Assembly: GCF_007097525.1 (NCBI RefSeq)
Contig: NZ_VKDD01000002.1
Coordinates: 1,335,994 to 1,399,993, forward strand
Direction of reading: 5' to 3'
Origin: Thalassomonas sp. M1454
GTDB taxonomy: Bacteria > Pseudomonadota > Gammaproteobacteria > Enterobacterales > Alteromonadaceae
Length of the DNA: 64,000 nt
Positions within the stretch are counted from its first letter, which is position 1; each line of letters starts with the position of its first letter. Shown here piece after piece: positions 27,646-35,995 of this stretch. Below the pieces are notes generated by a model. That model was not told where the DNA came from. It made no database searches and worked only from the letters and a program-made list of their open reading frames with translations. A program made the position numbers and the translations under genes.

Positions 27646-27670
27646 TGAAAGTTTAATTAAACTTTCACTA
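27643..27670. repeat. 28-bp perfect palindrome over the stop of the DUF481 gene
   Basis: TAGTGAAAGTTTAA is followed directly by its exact reverse complement. The first three bases are the stop codon. It could act as an RNA 3'-end hairpin or as a protein-binding site. No U-run follows on either strand. Confidence 0.7.
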
Positions 27671-27809
27671 GTCAAAGTGCAGTAAATTTCTAATCTTGAT
27701 TTGAGCAATCGAGCTCAATTAACCATTCTAAATTTATTGAAGATATTTACCTCTAGTCAATCTATTAAAATTCATGTAATTTATCACCATAACAAAAGGT
27801 ATCAATTTC

Positions 27810-28745
27810 ATGAATATAGCTAATATAGATCTTAATCTCTTAGTCGCTCTCGATGTATTACTGCGCGAAAAAAATGTTACTCGCGCAGCTAGTCAATTAA
27901 ATATAACTCAACCAGCAATGAGTAATAGCCTTAAAAGATTGCGTAACCTGCTAAATGATCCTGTATTAGTTAGAACTTCTGAAGGTATGGTAGCTACCGA
28001 GCGAGCAAACCAGTTAGCGCCAGTTATAAGAACAATCCTCAGAGATCTAAAAGAAGCATTACAACAAGTTGAAGAGTTTGAACCATTAAACAGTAAACGA
28101 GTATTTAGATTAATGGCGAGTGATTATGCGGCTTCAACGTTATTACCTCCATTACTTGAAAAAATTAATGTTATCGCACCAAATATTACTATAGATATCA
28201 TGACACCAAGTGATGTTACTTTTCATGATGTTGAAGATGGAAAAATTGATATGGCGATTAACTTATTTAACCAACTGCCACAATCATTTCATCAAAAGGT
28301 TTTATGGAAAGATGGCTTTTCATGCTTAACAAGGGCATCTAACCCAATCTTAAAAGACTTTAATTTGGATAGTTATTTGGCTACGAAACATGTATGGGTA
28401 TCTAAAACAGGCTTTGGTGTAGGTTTAGGGATGAACCCTAAAGATATACAAAAGCTTGGTTGGGTGGATGAAGCCTTAGCTGAAATAGATAAAAAGCGCG
28501 ATATTAAAATATTTACTCGTAACTACCATGTAGCAATGCAATTAGCTCATGACGATCAAATAATGGCAACCTTACCCAAAAAAGCAGCAATGGTGCATGC
28601 CAATGATCCTGGTTACGCAATTTTAGAACCACCTTTTACAATCCCAGACATTGAGCTAAAGATGATCTGGTCACCATTACTACACCATGAACCAAGCCAT
28701 ATTTGGTTTCGAAATTTAGTAGTAGAAACTGCGAAGCAATGCTAG
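27810..28745 (+). CDS. LysR-family transcriptional regulator
   Basis: The 311-residue protein has the N-terminal winged helix typical of LysR factors (LNLLVALDVLLREKNVTRAASQLNITQPAMSNSLKRLR) and a C-terminal effector domain that starts near residue 90 (FRLMASDYAASTLLPPLLEKI). It is flanked by the DUF481 gene on the same strand and a convergent PEP-CTERM gene, so no divergent target is visible. Its target and ligand cannot be read from sequence. Confidence 0.9.
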   Translation: MNIANIDLNLLVALDVLLREKNVTRAASQLNITQPAMSNSLKRLRNLLNDPVLVRTSEGMVATERANQLAPVIRTILRDLKEALQQVEEFEPLNSKRVFRLMASDYAASTLLPPLLEKINVIAPNITIDIMTPSDVTFHDVEDGKIDMAINLFNQLPQSFHQKVLWKDGFSCLTRASNPILKDFNLDSYLATKHVWVSKTGFGVGLGMNPKDIQKLGWVDEALAEIDKKRDIKIFTRNYHVAMQLAHDDQIMATLPKKAAMVHANDPGYAILEPPFTIPDIELKMIWSPLLHHEPSHIWFRNLVVETAKQC

Positions 28746-28760
28746 TGTCTAAATAAAAAA

Positions 28761-28785
28761 ACGCCTGTATATTTACAGGCGTTTT
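28761..28785. terminator. Bidirectional terminator between the LysR and PEP-CTERM genes
   Basis: ACGCCTGTA and TACAGGCGT form a stem with a short TATT loop. T follows on the plus strand, and a T-run follows on the minus strand, serving both convergent genes. Confidence 0.9.
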
Positions 28786-28807
28786 AATTGTTAAAGTATC
28801 TAAAAAC

Positions 28808-29533
28808 TTAAATTAGTTTCTTTTTACGTGCAGCGAGTAAGATAGCGCATAATGCTAATATACTTAGTGATGAAGGCTCTGGAACTTCAGGTACACATGA
28901 TTCAGGGTTATCAGTAGTACAATTCCCTCTAAATGTGGCAACATCAATCATTAGTTTTTGTACATAAAATGGCGAATCTTTATAAGCAGTAGTATATTCA
29001 GAGGCAGATCCTAAGTTAACTTCCCATACCAAAGTATCAGCTGGTACTTCCATATCACTACCATTAAATGTAATAAAATCTCCACCCATCAAGCCTTTAT
29101 TATCACCAGTACCATGATTGTCATTAATAAATATAGTGATGCCATCTGGTGCCGCGATATTTTCTCCAAAATAACTAAAAGTAAACATTAACACTTCGTC
29201 AGCTGTCACATTATCATCAGAAGGGTTATCACAAACATTATTACCACTACCTGGATATTTCACATCCGTTTTATCGACTGGAGCCGATTTACATACGCCT
29301 AATCCAGCTGAATTAGCATCTAAATAAGCTAAGGCAGCACTGCCATTATGAGTTGCAGTAACCGTGAGAGATAACCCTGTGATGTTACCTAAATCAGCAT
29401 AAATCAACTCCGTCCAAGCACTTTCACCTATTGCGCCATCAGCGTCAGCCATAAAGTCGATCATAATTGCATGTGCAAAGCTAGATATAGAGAATAAAAC
29501 ACTAACTGAAAATATTTTTAACCAATTCTTCAT
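28808..29533 (-). CDS. PEP-CTERM-sorted exported protein
   Basis: The 241-residue protein has a signal peptide (MKNWLKIFSVSVLFSISSFAHA). Its C-terminus carries a PEP-CTERM sorting signal: VPEPSSL, then a hydrophobic segment SILALCAILLAA, then RKKK. Such proteins are cut by an exosortase (XrtA type) and usually belong to extracellular polysaccharide matrices. No exosortase is in the window, so one is predicted elsewhere. The central domain contains several Cys (VCKSAPVDK, NVCDNPSDDN, NCTTDNPESC) and Asp/Asn-rich stretches. I do not recognise its fold. Confidence 0.88.
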   Translation of the reverse strand: MKNWLKIFSVSVLFSISSFAHAIMIDFMADADGAIGESAWTELIYADLGNITGLSLTVTATHNGSAALAYLDANSAGLGVCKSAPVDKTDVKYPGSGNNVCDNPSDDNVTADEVLMFTFSYFGENIAAPDGITIFINDNHGTGDNKGLMGGDFITFNGSDMEVPADTLVWEVNLGSASEYTTAYKDSPFYVQKLMIDVATFRGNCTTDNPESCVPEVPEPSSLSILALCAILLAARKKKLI

Positions 29534-29856
29534 AACAATTTCCTTCTGATATTTTTTATCTTAAAGATAATATTGTAGTAAGCAATAACTAGACCACATG
29601 GGATAAAATACAATTTAAACTTTATTATCAGTAACTTATACAATCAACGATTACTATCTTTACAAACCCCAAAGCGGTGTTTGTAAAATTTACTGACACT
29701 GAAATCCCCCTTTTATTTACCACTGTATTGTTAAGTGAATTTTGCAACTCATCGCTATATTATGCCTTTCCGCCTCATCCATATAGCGCCTAACACTTTT
29801 TTAACATATGTTGTTAAAATCAAATTTATATTTAGCGGCTATAGAAGGAATTTATA
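29534..29856. other. 323-base divergent region between the PEP-CTERM and secreted-protein genes
   Basis: The only feature I can support is the inverted repeat TTTTAACA/TGTTAAAA at 29799-29819, about 40 bases before the plus-strand ATG. An AAGGAA ribosome site precedes that ATG. Confidence 0.4.
29799..29819. repeat. 8-bp inverted repeat, candidate operator
   Basis: TTTTAACA (29799-29806) and TGTTAAAA (29812-29819) are exact inverses separated by 5 bases, immediately upstream of an AT-rich promoter-like segment. Confidence 0.4.
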
Positions 29857-30246
29857 ATGAACTGTAGAAACTCATTCACTTTTGTACTTTTTGGCTTTGT
29901 GCTAGCTTTTACTAGTTTTCAATCTGCTTATGCAGTTGAGCGTTCAGAGTATAAATTTAATAAAGAAATGCAGGTGACCATTACAACTGTTACAGGAAAT
30001 TACTTCAGAAGCTATGATGGCCTTGTAAATAAGCCCTTAGCACAGCTAATAGAATTACCGCCGCAACATTCTCTTAAAAAGATTAAAGATCACAATAATA
30101 GTAATTTCTTTGAATTAGCTATGCGTATGCAAGATAGAATGCAACATTACATTGCTCTAGTAGATGAATTATTAAAAGATAACGAACAAAATATTAATGG
30201 TAGTTGTGAAACAAGTCGCTTTGCTAAGTTTGTAAGCCTTTTTTAA
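29857..30246 (+). CDS. Secreted protein of unknown function
   Basis: I do not recognise this 129-residue protein. It has a good ribosome site (AGAAGGAA) and a clear signal peptide cleaved near AYAVE. The mature ~100 residues are predicted helical (HSLKKIKDHNN, FFELAMRMQDRMQHYIALVDELLKDN). A single Cys remains near the C-terminus. It is convergent with rnfH. Confidence 0.75.
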   Translation: MNCRNSFTFVLFGFVLAFTSFQSAYAVERSEYKFNKEMQVTITTVTGNYFRSYDGLVNKPLAQLIELPPQHSLKKIKDHNNSNFFELAMRMQDRMQHYIALVDELLKDNEQNINGSCETSRFAKFVSLF

Positions 30247-30257
30247 TGCGATAAGGC

Positions 30258-30602
30258 TTACTTAGTACGTTGCGGATTTACCCGTCCACCAGTTATTTTA
30301 TCAGCGCGACCTTCTTCTTTTGCCTTTTCGGCGCGGCGTTTACGCACTTCTTTAGGATCTGCGATAAGTGGACGATAAATTTCAATTCGGTCCCCTTCTT
30401 CAAGCTCCTGAGTTAATTTGGCTGCTTTATTCCAGATGCCTACTTTATTAACTGATAAGTCTATATCAGGAAATTGATGACAAATACCCGACTCAACTAT
30501 AGCTTGTTCTATCGTTGATTTTTCATCAACGCTCAAAGATAAAAGAACTTGCTCTTTCGGTAATGCGTAAACTAATTCAATGCTTATTTGCTCGACTGAC
30601 AT
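30258..30602 (-). CDS. rnfH: RnfH-family protein (UPF0125)
   Basis: The 114-residue protein has the ubiquitin-like beta-grasp pattern of the RnfH family: ISIELVYALPKEQVLLSLSV, VGIWNKAAKLTQELEEGDRIEIYRPLIADPKEVRKRRA. Its molecular role is poorly known. It starts 1 base after ratA, and this ratA-rnfH pair divergent from smpB is conserved in gammaproteobacteria. The basic C-terminal tail is typical. Confidence 0.93.
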   Translation of the reverse strand: MSVEQISIELVYALPKEQVLLSLSVDEKSTIEQAIVESGICHQFPDIDLSVNKVGIWNKAAKLTQELEEGDRIEIYRPLIADPKEVRKRRAEKAKEEGRADKITGGRVNPQRTK

Positions 30603-30603
30603 T

Positions 30604-31035
30604 TTATTGGTACACCTCTTTGGCTCTGTTAGTAAATGCAGAAACCATGTTATTTGTTAATGTATTAAATACCTTACCGAACGCCATTTCTACAATTTTG
30701 CTAGAGAATTCATAATCTAACTGTAATGACACTTTGCAAGCTTCATCACTTAATGGTGTGAGTTGCCATTGCCCGGATAAACTCTTAAAAGGGCCATCTT
30801 TTAAGGACATAGAGATAGAGGTATTTTCAACTAGCGTATTTTCTGTAGTAAACCACTTTTCCATGCCCACTTTTGAAACAAGTATTGAGCCAACCATTTT
30901 ATCTGCACTTTGACTAACAACTTTAGAATCTTTACAGCCAGGTAAAAATTCTGAATATGCCGATACATTATTAATTAATTCATACATTTGAGCAGCACTA
31001 AACATCACTAAAGCACTACGATTTATTACTGGCAT
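30604..31035 (-). CDS. ratA: RatA / coenzyme Q-binding START-domain protein
   Basis: The 143-residue protein is a SRPBCC (START-like) domain of the Coq10/RatA family: [70 protein letters not shown]. In E. coli RatA was described as an anti-association factor for ribosomes, while homologues bind ubiquinone. It is transcribed away from smpB and coupled to rnfH. Confidence 0.92.
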   Translation of the reverse strand: MPVINRSALVMFSAAQMYELINNVSAYSEFLPGCKDSKVVSQSADKMVGSILVSKVGMEKWFTTENTLVENTSISMSLKDGPFKSLSGQWQLTPLSDEACKVSLQLDYEFSSKIVEMAFGKVFNTLTNNMVSAFTNRAKEVYQ

Positions 31036-31171
31036 TTATACCCCCACGAGCGAATATTGCTATCATAGCAAAGCAAAAATGAAAGCTCACCCTTTGATCA
31101 AGATAAAAATCACAATAAAAGTTGAAACTAGCTGTTCTAAATTAATCATTCTCCAGTATAATGGCGCCATT

Positions 31172-31657
31172 ATGGCAAAGAAAAAATCAAAAAATAAAAC
31201 GAATAGTAATACTATCGCATTAAATAAAAAGGCGAGGCATAACTATACGTTATCAGACAAATACGAAGCCGGCATGAGCTTACAAGGCTGGGAACTTAAA
31301 AGTATTCGTGATGGTAAAGTAAATATATCCGACTGTTACGTGCACGTGAAAGATCGCGAGGCCTACTTAGTAGGTGCAGAAATTCACCCTTTAAATTCTG
31401 CTTCATCACACGTTGTTTGCGATCCGGTTCGTCCACGTAAATTGTTATTAAATAGACGTGAATTAGATCAACTCGTTAGTGCAGTAGAACGACAAGGTTA
31501 CTCTTTAATCGCAACGGCAATGTACTGGAAGAGCTCTTGGGTTAAATTAGAGTTTTATCTTGGTAAAGGTAAACAAAGCCACGATAAACGTGCCGATATC
31601 AAAGATCGAGAATGGAAAGTTGATCAAGGCCGAATCATGAAAAAGTCTAACCAATAA
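31172..31657 (+). CDS. smpB: SsrA-binding protein SmpB
   Basis: SmpB carries tmRNA into stalled ribosomes. The ATG at 31172 ([11 protein letters not shown]) gives 161 residues, the usual length. An upstream in-frame start at 31079 would add 31 untypical residues and intrude on the ratA promoter region. The OB-fold shows [31 protein letters not shown], and the C-terminal tail [26 protein letters not shown] is present. Its RNA partner, ssrA, lies 0.7 kb downstream. Confidence 0.97.
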   Translation: MAKKKSKNKTNSNTIALNKKARHNYTLSDKYEAGMSLQGWELKSIRDGKVNISDCYVHVKDREAYLVGAEIHPLNSASSHVVCDPVRPRKLLLNRRELDQLVSAVERQGYSLIATAMYWKSSWVKLEFYLGKGKQSHDKRADIKDREWKVDQGRIMKKSNQ

Positions 31658-31666
31658 ATAAAAACT

Positions 31667-31692
31667 AAAACGCCAGCAGATGCTGGCGTTTT
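31667..31692. terminator. Bidirectional terminator after smpB
   Basis: AAAACGCCAGCA and TGCTGGCGTTTT pair around a GA loop, with flanking A and T runs that suit termination in both directions. Confidence 0.9.
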
Positions 31693-31707
31693 AGTAATAT
31701 ACTTTTA

Positions 31708-32178
31708 TTAACTCTTCTCAGGTTTCTTACTCACCCACAGCTTAATATGGCCAGTAACGACAACAACATCATCTTTATTATAAGCCGTTACAGGCACTAA
31801 AAAGTCTCCCTCTTCCCAAACCATATCGCCTAAATCAGCTACACAACGAATGTCAGAATCTGCTTTAGCGGTATAGTCCAATGACATACCTTTAGGGATC
31901 CAACGTAAATGCGATGGTATAGATGCTTCAGAAACAGCCCCCATAGCCATTTCCAAGCCATTACAAATCGCTATCACATGTACTGTGCCAATGTGGTTTT
32001 GCACCGATTTACGTTTCTTAATTAATACTTCACAATATCCTGGTCTTAAATCAACAACAAAAGGTTTAATTGTTTTGAAATACGGTGCCATATTGGCAAA
32101 AAACCATGAAAACAATCGATTACCAAATGAAAATACATGCCATTTATTATAAATAGTAAGAAGTCTACTTTGTGCCAT
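31708..32178 (-). CDS. DUF4442-type hotdog-fold protein
   Basis: The 156-residue protein matches the thioesterase-like hotdog family DUF4442: an N-terminal helix region FSWFFANMAPYFKTIKPFVVDLRPGYCEV, a basic strand IKKRKSVQNHIGTVHVIAICNGLEMAMG, then WIPKGMSLDYTAKADSDIRC. Members are presumed acyl-CoA or acyl-ACP thioesterases, but a substrate is not known. It is convergent with smpB and divergent from ssrA. Confidence 0.8.
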   Translation of the reverse strand: MAQSRLLTIYNKWHVFSFGNRLFSWFFANMAPYFKTIKPFVVDLRPGYCEVLIKKRKSVQNHIGTVHVIAICNGLEMAMGAVSEASIPSHLRWIPKGMSLDYTAKADSDIRCVADLGDMVWEEGDFLVPVTAYNKDDVVVVTGHIKLWVSKKPEKS

Positions 32179-32306
32179 GGTGTTCCTTAAAATAGAATAT
32201 GATACAACACTGGTCTAATCAGTTAACTCATAATAGATGCAATTCGAACTAAAAAGCAATGCTATTGTCGAACTAATTAGCATTAACTGTATAAATTTCA
32301 CTCGCG

Positions 32307-32335
32307 TTGTCATGGCTAGAAATAACAGTTACAAT
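32307..32335 (+). promoter_or_regulatory. Promoter of ssrA
   Basis: TTGTCA (32307-32312) and TACAAT (32330-32335) are 17 bases apart. The predicted start near 32342 gives a short 5' leader to be removed by RNase P before the mature end at 32376. Confidence 0.6.
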
Positions 32336-32375
32336 ACGCACCTACTTTAGTTATTTCGTTATCAAAGTAGACTTT

Positions 32376-32726
32376 GGGGCGGATCTAGGATTCGACGAGA
32401 TTCATGAAACCCAAGGTGCATGCCCAGGGGCGGTTGGCCTGGTAAAAAGCCGCAAAACTATAATTGCAAACGACGAAACGTTCGCACTAGCCGCTTAAGG
32501 CTAGCCATCGCCTAATAAATTCACCTATTGCTTATAGGATCGATGGTCACCCCAAATAGGTTAGCGAGGGAACTGTGTCTGACGGTGAACCGCGAAACAG
32601 TATCAGACTCACCATGATGAAGCCTGTCGCTTGGCGTCTAATTGGTTAAATAAATGAGCGACTAAGCATGTAGTACCGAGGATGTAGGTTTTTCGGACGG
32701 GGGTTCGACTCCCCCCCGCTCCACCA
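32376..32726 (+). ncRNA. ssrA: tmRNA
   Basis: tmRNA rescues ribosomes stalled on broken messages. The 351-base RNA begins GGGGCGGATCTAGGATTCGA, as in E. coli, and ends with a T-arm around GGTTCGACTCC and GCTCCACCA, which pairs with the 5' end as a tRNA-like acceptor. The conserved GGGGCGGTTGGCCTGGTAAAAAGCC region lies inside. The tag reading frame at 32466-32498 encodes ANDETFALAA followed by TAA. Confidence 0.97.
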
Positions 32727-32737
32727 AGTTAAAGATT

Positions 32738-32765
32738 AAAGACGTTTTCCTAGCGTCTTTTTTTT
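32738..32765 (+). terminator. Terminator of ssrA
   Basis: AAAGACG and CGTCTTT form a stem with a 9-base loop and are followed by a run of T. Confidence 0.85.
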
Positions 32766-32908
32766 CGCCTAAAGTTTTTGCATCGATAGAGTTAAACCCT
32801 GCCTTTTTTCAGTAAAAATATGACTAAACCTACGGTTATCATTGCTCATTGAGTGTTTTTTTGTCATTGTAGGTAGTGATAAGTAAAATAACTCGAATAA
32901 TAAGAATA

Positions 32909-33586
32909 ATGGGGCTTAATTTGATTAAGTTTTTTGCATTTATTTTTTCATGCACACTATCGTTATCTGCTCTCGCTGCAGAGTTCAAAATAGTTGATAC
33001 TTTAGGAAAACCAGTATCAGGTATTGCTGTGTATTTAACTCCTGTAGATGAATCCAAACTAAATAAATTGTGGTTAAACGCAGATAAAACTCTCTCCAAT
33101 AAAACAATTATTAGCCAGCAAGATAAAAAATTCACGCCTTATCTAGCTGTCACTAGCAAAAAAAATTCTATTATATTTGATAATAAAGATGACATAACGC
33201 ATCACATTTATTCTGTAGATAAGGATAATAGCTTTGACTTTAAGCTACGTAGTGGCGAGAAAAAATCCGATATCAATTTTGCTAAACAAACTACAGTTGC
33301 CATGGGTTGTAATATACATGACTGGATGGCTGGGCATTTACTTGTAGTAGAAACCCCTCTGTACGGCTTAACAGATGATGATGGTAAGGTTGTTTTTTCA
33401 GAATTACCTGCAATGGATTTAATGTTGAAAGTTTATCATCCGCAATTATCCGAACTTGATAACGATATAGAAATAAATGTGGATAGAACAAAAGATGTAT
33501 CTGTAGTACAACTAAAAGAGCCTCAAGGGGTTCCACCATTGCAAAAAGATTCAAATGAATTTGATTTTATCGAAGGTTATGAATAA
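32909..33586 (+). CDS. Periplasmic cupredoxin-like protein
   Basis: The chosen ATG at 32909 places a signal peptide at the N-terminus (cleavage near SALAAEF), giving 225 residues. An in-frame GTG at 32876 is the alternative. An Ig-like strand region (IVDTLGKPVSGIAVYLTPVD) precedes a cupredoxin core. The core has His98/His99 in DITHHIYS and the C-x2-H-x2-M set at Cys134, His137 and Met140 (MGCNIHDWM), the ligands of a type 1 copper site. Such proteins are often labelled methylamine utilisation, but no methylamine genes are here. It lies 12 bases before the EAL gene, so it probably belongs to one signalling unit with it. Confidence 0.8.
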   Translation: MGLNLIKFFAFIFSCTLSLSALAAEFKIVDTLGKPVSGIAVYLTPVDESKLNKLWLNADKTLSNKTIISQQDKKFTPYLAVTSKKNSIIFDNKDDITHHIYSVDKDNSFDFKLRSGEKKSDINFAKQTTVAMGCNIHDWMAGHLLVVETPLYGLTDDDGKVVFSELPAMDLMLKVYHPQLSELDNDIEINVDRTKDVSVVQLKEPQGVPPLQKDSNEFDFIEGYE

Positions 33587-33598
33587 AGGACTTATGGT

Positions 33599-35995
33599 AT
33601 GAAACTACAAGAAAGTAGCCTAAAAAATCGAATTTTTTTCTTTTTCATATTGCTATTGCTCGCAGTACAAGGCGTATCATTTTATACCACCCAATATTCG
33701 AATGAGCGATTAGAAGAGCAACAACTCAATTCACAATTATCGCAAGCTGAAACTCTATTAAAAAATGAATTAACAAAACGTAGTTACTATTTAACAGCCT
33801 TTGCTGAAACTGCAGCTAAGGACTATGGCTTAAAGCAGGTATTATTAGAAGATACTAGAAGTTTACTCATTGCCCTTAATAATCATCGTAAACGTATTGA
33901 TGCCGATATTGCTATTGCCATCAATAAAGAAGAAATTATATTAGCCGAGTTACTGGTAAAAGACCCAAATGTAGAAATAAAACGAGTGACTCCTGGCGAG
34001 AACATTAACGCTAAGTTTTCTAACCCTGAATGGCTTAGCGGCGAATCACAGAATGTTTATTACGAAGAAGCCGGCAATATATTTCAACTTGTGGTCGCTC
34101 CAATAACCAGCGGTGATTTACTTATTGGTCATATCGCTTTTGGTTACTCTCTCAATGATAAGTTAGCTAGCGATCTTGCTAAGCTTACTGGCTTTAGCGT
34201 TGGTTTTGGCGCAGTTGAAAAATCGAATTGGCAATGGCTAGCTCTAAAAGACATCTCTGCTGAGCATATTTTAGAAAAACATCAATTAAATGAATTCTCA
34301 CCTTTAGAAGCTGCTGATGGCGATGCTTTTATATTTAGCAATTACACCTTAGGGAAGCTTGGTCATCAACAAATCGTAGCAACGACCTATCAACTAAGAT
34401 CAAGTTTAATCGCTGCGATTAAACAAGACAGTATTCAACTATTGTTGATGATTTTGATCACCTTAGTTATTTCATTACTCGGGGCATATTCAATAGCAAG
34501 TGGTGTAACCAAGCCCCTTCGCCGTTTAGTTAAGCTCAGTAAAAATATTGCCAAAGGTAATTACGAAAGTGACATCTATGTTGGTAGTACCAAAGAGCTA
34601 AATCAATTAGCCGATCAGTTTGGCGACATGCAATTGGCAATCCAATCAAGGGAAAAAGAAATAACGCAGCAAGCATTTCTTGATAACCTAACGCAGCTAC
34701 CAAATCGCAACCAATTTTATCGTGATATGCACGGTTTAGATCAACCTTTTATTTTATGTCAAATTAACATCCGCCGCTTAGCACAAATAAATGATACCTT
34801 AGGTCATGATGTCGGTGATGAAGTACTGCAAGAGCTTGCTAAACGTTTAAAAATATTAAACAAACCTCTTTATCATACTTCCGGCAATGGCTTTTTGGTT
34901 AGATTTGATAACCATCTAAAAAAGCATACTAACGATGCTATCTCATTGATAAGTAAAGTGATTGAGCCAAACTTCTTATACCAAAATATTGCTCTACATT
35001 TACAGGTTAATATCGGTGTTACCTTTAACGAAGATTGGCCACAAGCAAACCAACTTTTAAAAGAAGTTGACTCTGCTATGCAATTAGCAAAACGCAACAA
35101 TCAGCTGTATCAATTGTATGACCGACAAATAGATTTGAATACTCTTGATCGATTACAGTTAGTTAATCGCTTAAAACAAGCCATAGAAAAAGGCGAGTTT
35201 ACCCTGTTTTATCAACCAAAATTGAATCTTACAAATAATTCAGTCGAAGAAGTAGAAGCTTTAGTGCGTTGGCAACACCCGGTTAATGGTTTGATCACCC
35301 CTGATGCTTTTATTCAAATAGCGGAACAAACTGGGCAAATGAAAGCCTTAAGTTTATGGGTAATAAACGAAGCGATAGAACAGTTTATTTATTGGCAGTC
35401 GCAAGGGTTAAATTTAAAGATTGCTGTAAACATTTCTCCTGAAAACTTATTAGATGATGATTTTTGTGAGCGTTTAATTGAAAAGCTCTGTGGTGCCGAT
35501 GAGCTTTATAAATCGATTACGTTTGAAATAACCGAAGATGCCTTTGTTGACCATAATTCGAGAGCCGTTGACAATATCAGCATGCTTAGAGCTGAAGGAA
35601 TTTATTTATCCATTGATGATTACGGTACCGGTTACTCATCACTTGCCCAATTGCGTAATTTATCAGTACAAGAGTTAAAAATTGACCGTTGTTTTATTCA
35701 AAAATTAACGCTACAAAAAGTAGACCAATTAATTGTAAGCTCGACCATTCAACTTGCTCACCAGCTTGGGCTACAAGTGGTTGCTGAAGGGGTAGAAGAT
35801 AAAGTGACCCTGCAATGGCTAGTGCAACAAGGCTGTGAAAAAGCACAAGGCTATTATATAAGTAGACCATTGCCTGCAAACGAGTTCAGCCATTGGTTAC
35901 AACATTCAAAATATTCATCTACGACAATAAAAAATACAAAGATAGATCATAATGAAGAAAAAGGCACTGTCACTGCTGATAACTTACTTAGTTAG
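33599..35995 (+). CDS. Membrane c-di-GMP phosphodiesterase (EAL) with degenerate GGDEF domain
   Basis: The 798-residue protein has two membrane segments, about residues 11-29 and 278-299, around a ~245-residue periplasmic sensor. HAMP (about 300-350), GGDEF and EAL domains follow. The GGDEF signature is replaced by SGNGF near residue 428, so cyclase activity is unlikely. The EAL domain is intact: EALVRW (about 552), NISPENLL, FEITEDAF, DDYGTGYSSLAQL, KIDR, VAEGVED and QGYYISRPLP. It should hydrolyse c-di-GMP in response to a periplasmic signal, plausibly one conveyed by the copper protein. The next gene starts inside its 3' end by 44 bases. Confidence 0.9.
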   Translation: MKLQESSLKNRIFFFFILLLLAVQGVSFYTTQYSNERLEEQQLNSQLSQAETLLKNELTKRSYYLTAFAETAAKDYGLKQVLLEDTRSLLIALNNHRKRIDADIAIAINKEEIILAELLVKDPNVEIKRVTPGENINAKFSNPEWLSGESQNVYYEEAGNIFQLVVAPITSGDLLIGHIAFGYSLNDKLASDLAKLTGFSVGFGAVEKSNWQWLALKDISAEHILEKHQLNEFSPLEAADGDAFIFSNYTLGKLGHQQIVATTYQLRSSLIAAIKQDSIQLLLMILITLVISLLGAYSIASGVTKPLRRLVKLSKNIAKGNYESDIYVGSTKELNQLADQFGDMQLAIQSREKEITQQAFLDNLTQLPNRNQFYRDMHGLDQPFILCQINIRRLAQINDTLGHDVGDEVLQELAKRLKILNKPLYHTSGNGFLVRFDNHLKKHTNDAISLISKVIEPNFLYQNIALHLQVNIGVTFNEDWPQANQLLKEVDSAMQLAKRNNQLYQLYDRQIDLNTLDRLQLVNRLKQAIEKGEFTLFYQPKLNLTNNSVEEVEALVRWQHPVNGLITPDAFIQIAEQTGQMKALSLWVINEAIEQFIYWQSQGLNLKIAVNISPENLLDDDFCERLIEKLCGADELYKSITFEITEDAFVDHNSRAVDNISMLRAEGIYLSIDDYGTGYSSLAQLRNLSVQELKIDRCFIQKLTLQKVDQLIVSSTIQLAHQLGLQVVAEGVEDKVTLQWLVQQGCEKAQGYYISRPLPANEFSHWLQHSKYSSTTIKNTKIDHNEEKGTVTADNLLS

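Noticed and set aside
32307-32498. 63-codon plus-strand frame ending ANDETFALAA
   Set aside because: It runs through the ssrA promoter and 5' part. Only its last 10 codons are translated, as the tmRNA tag.
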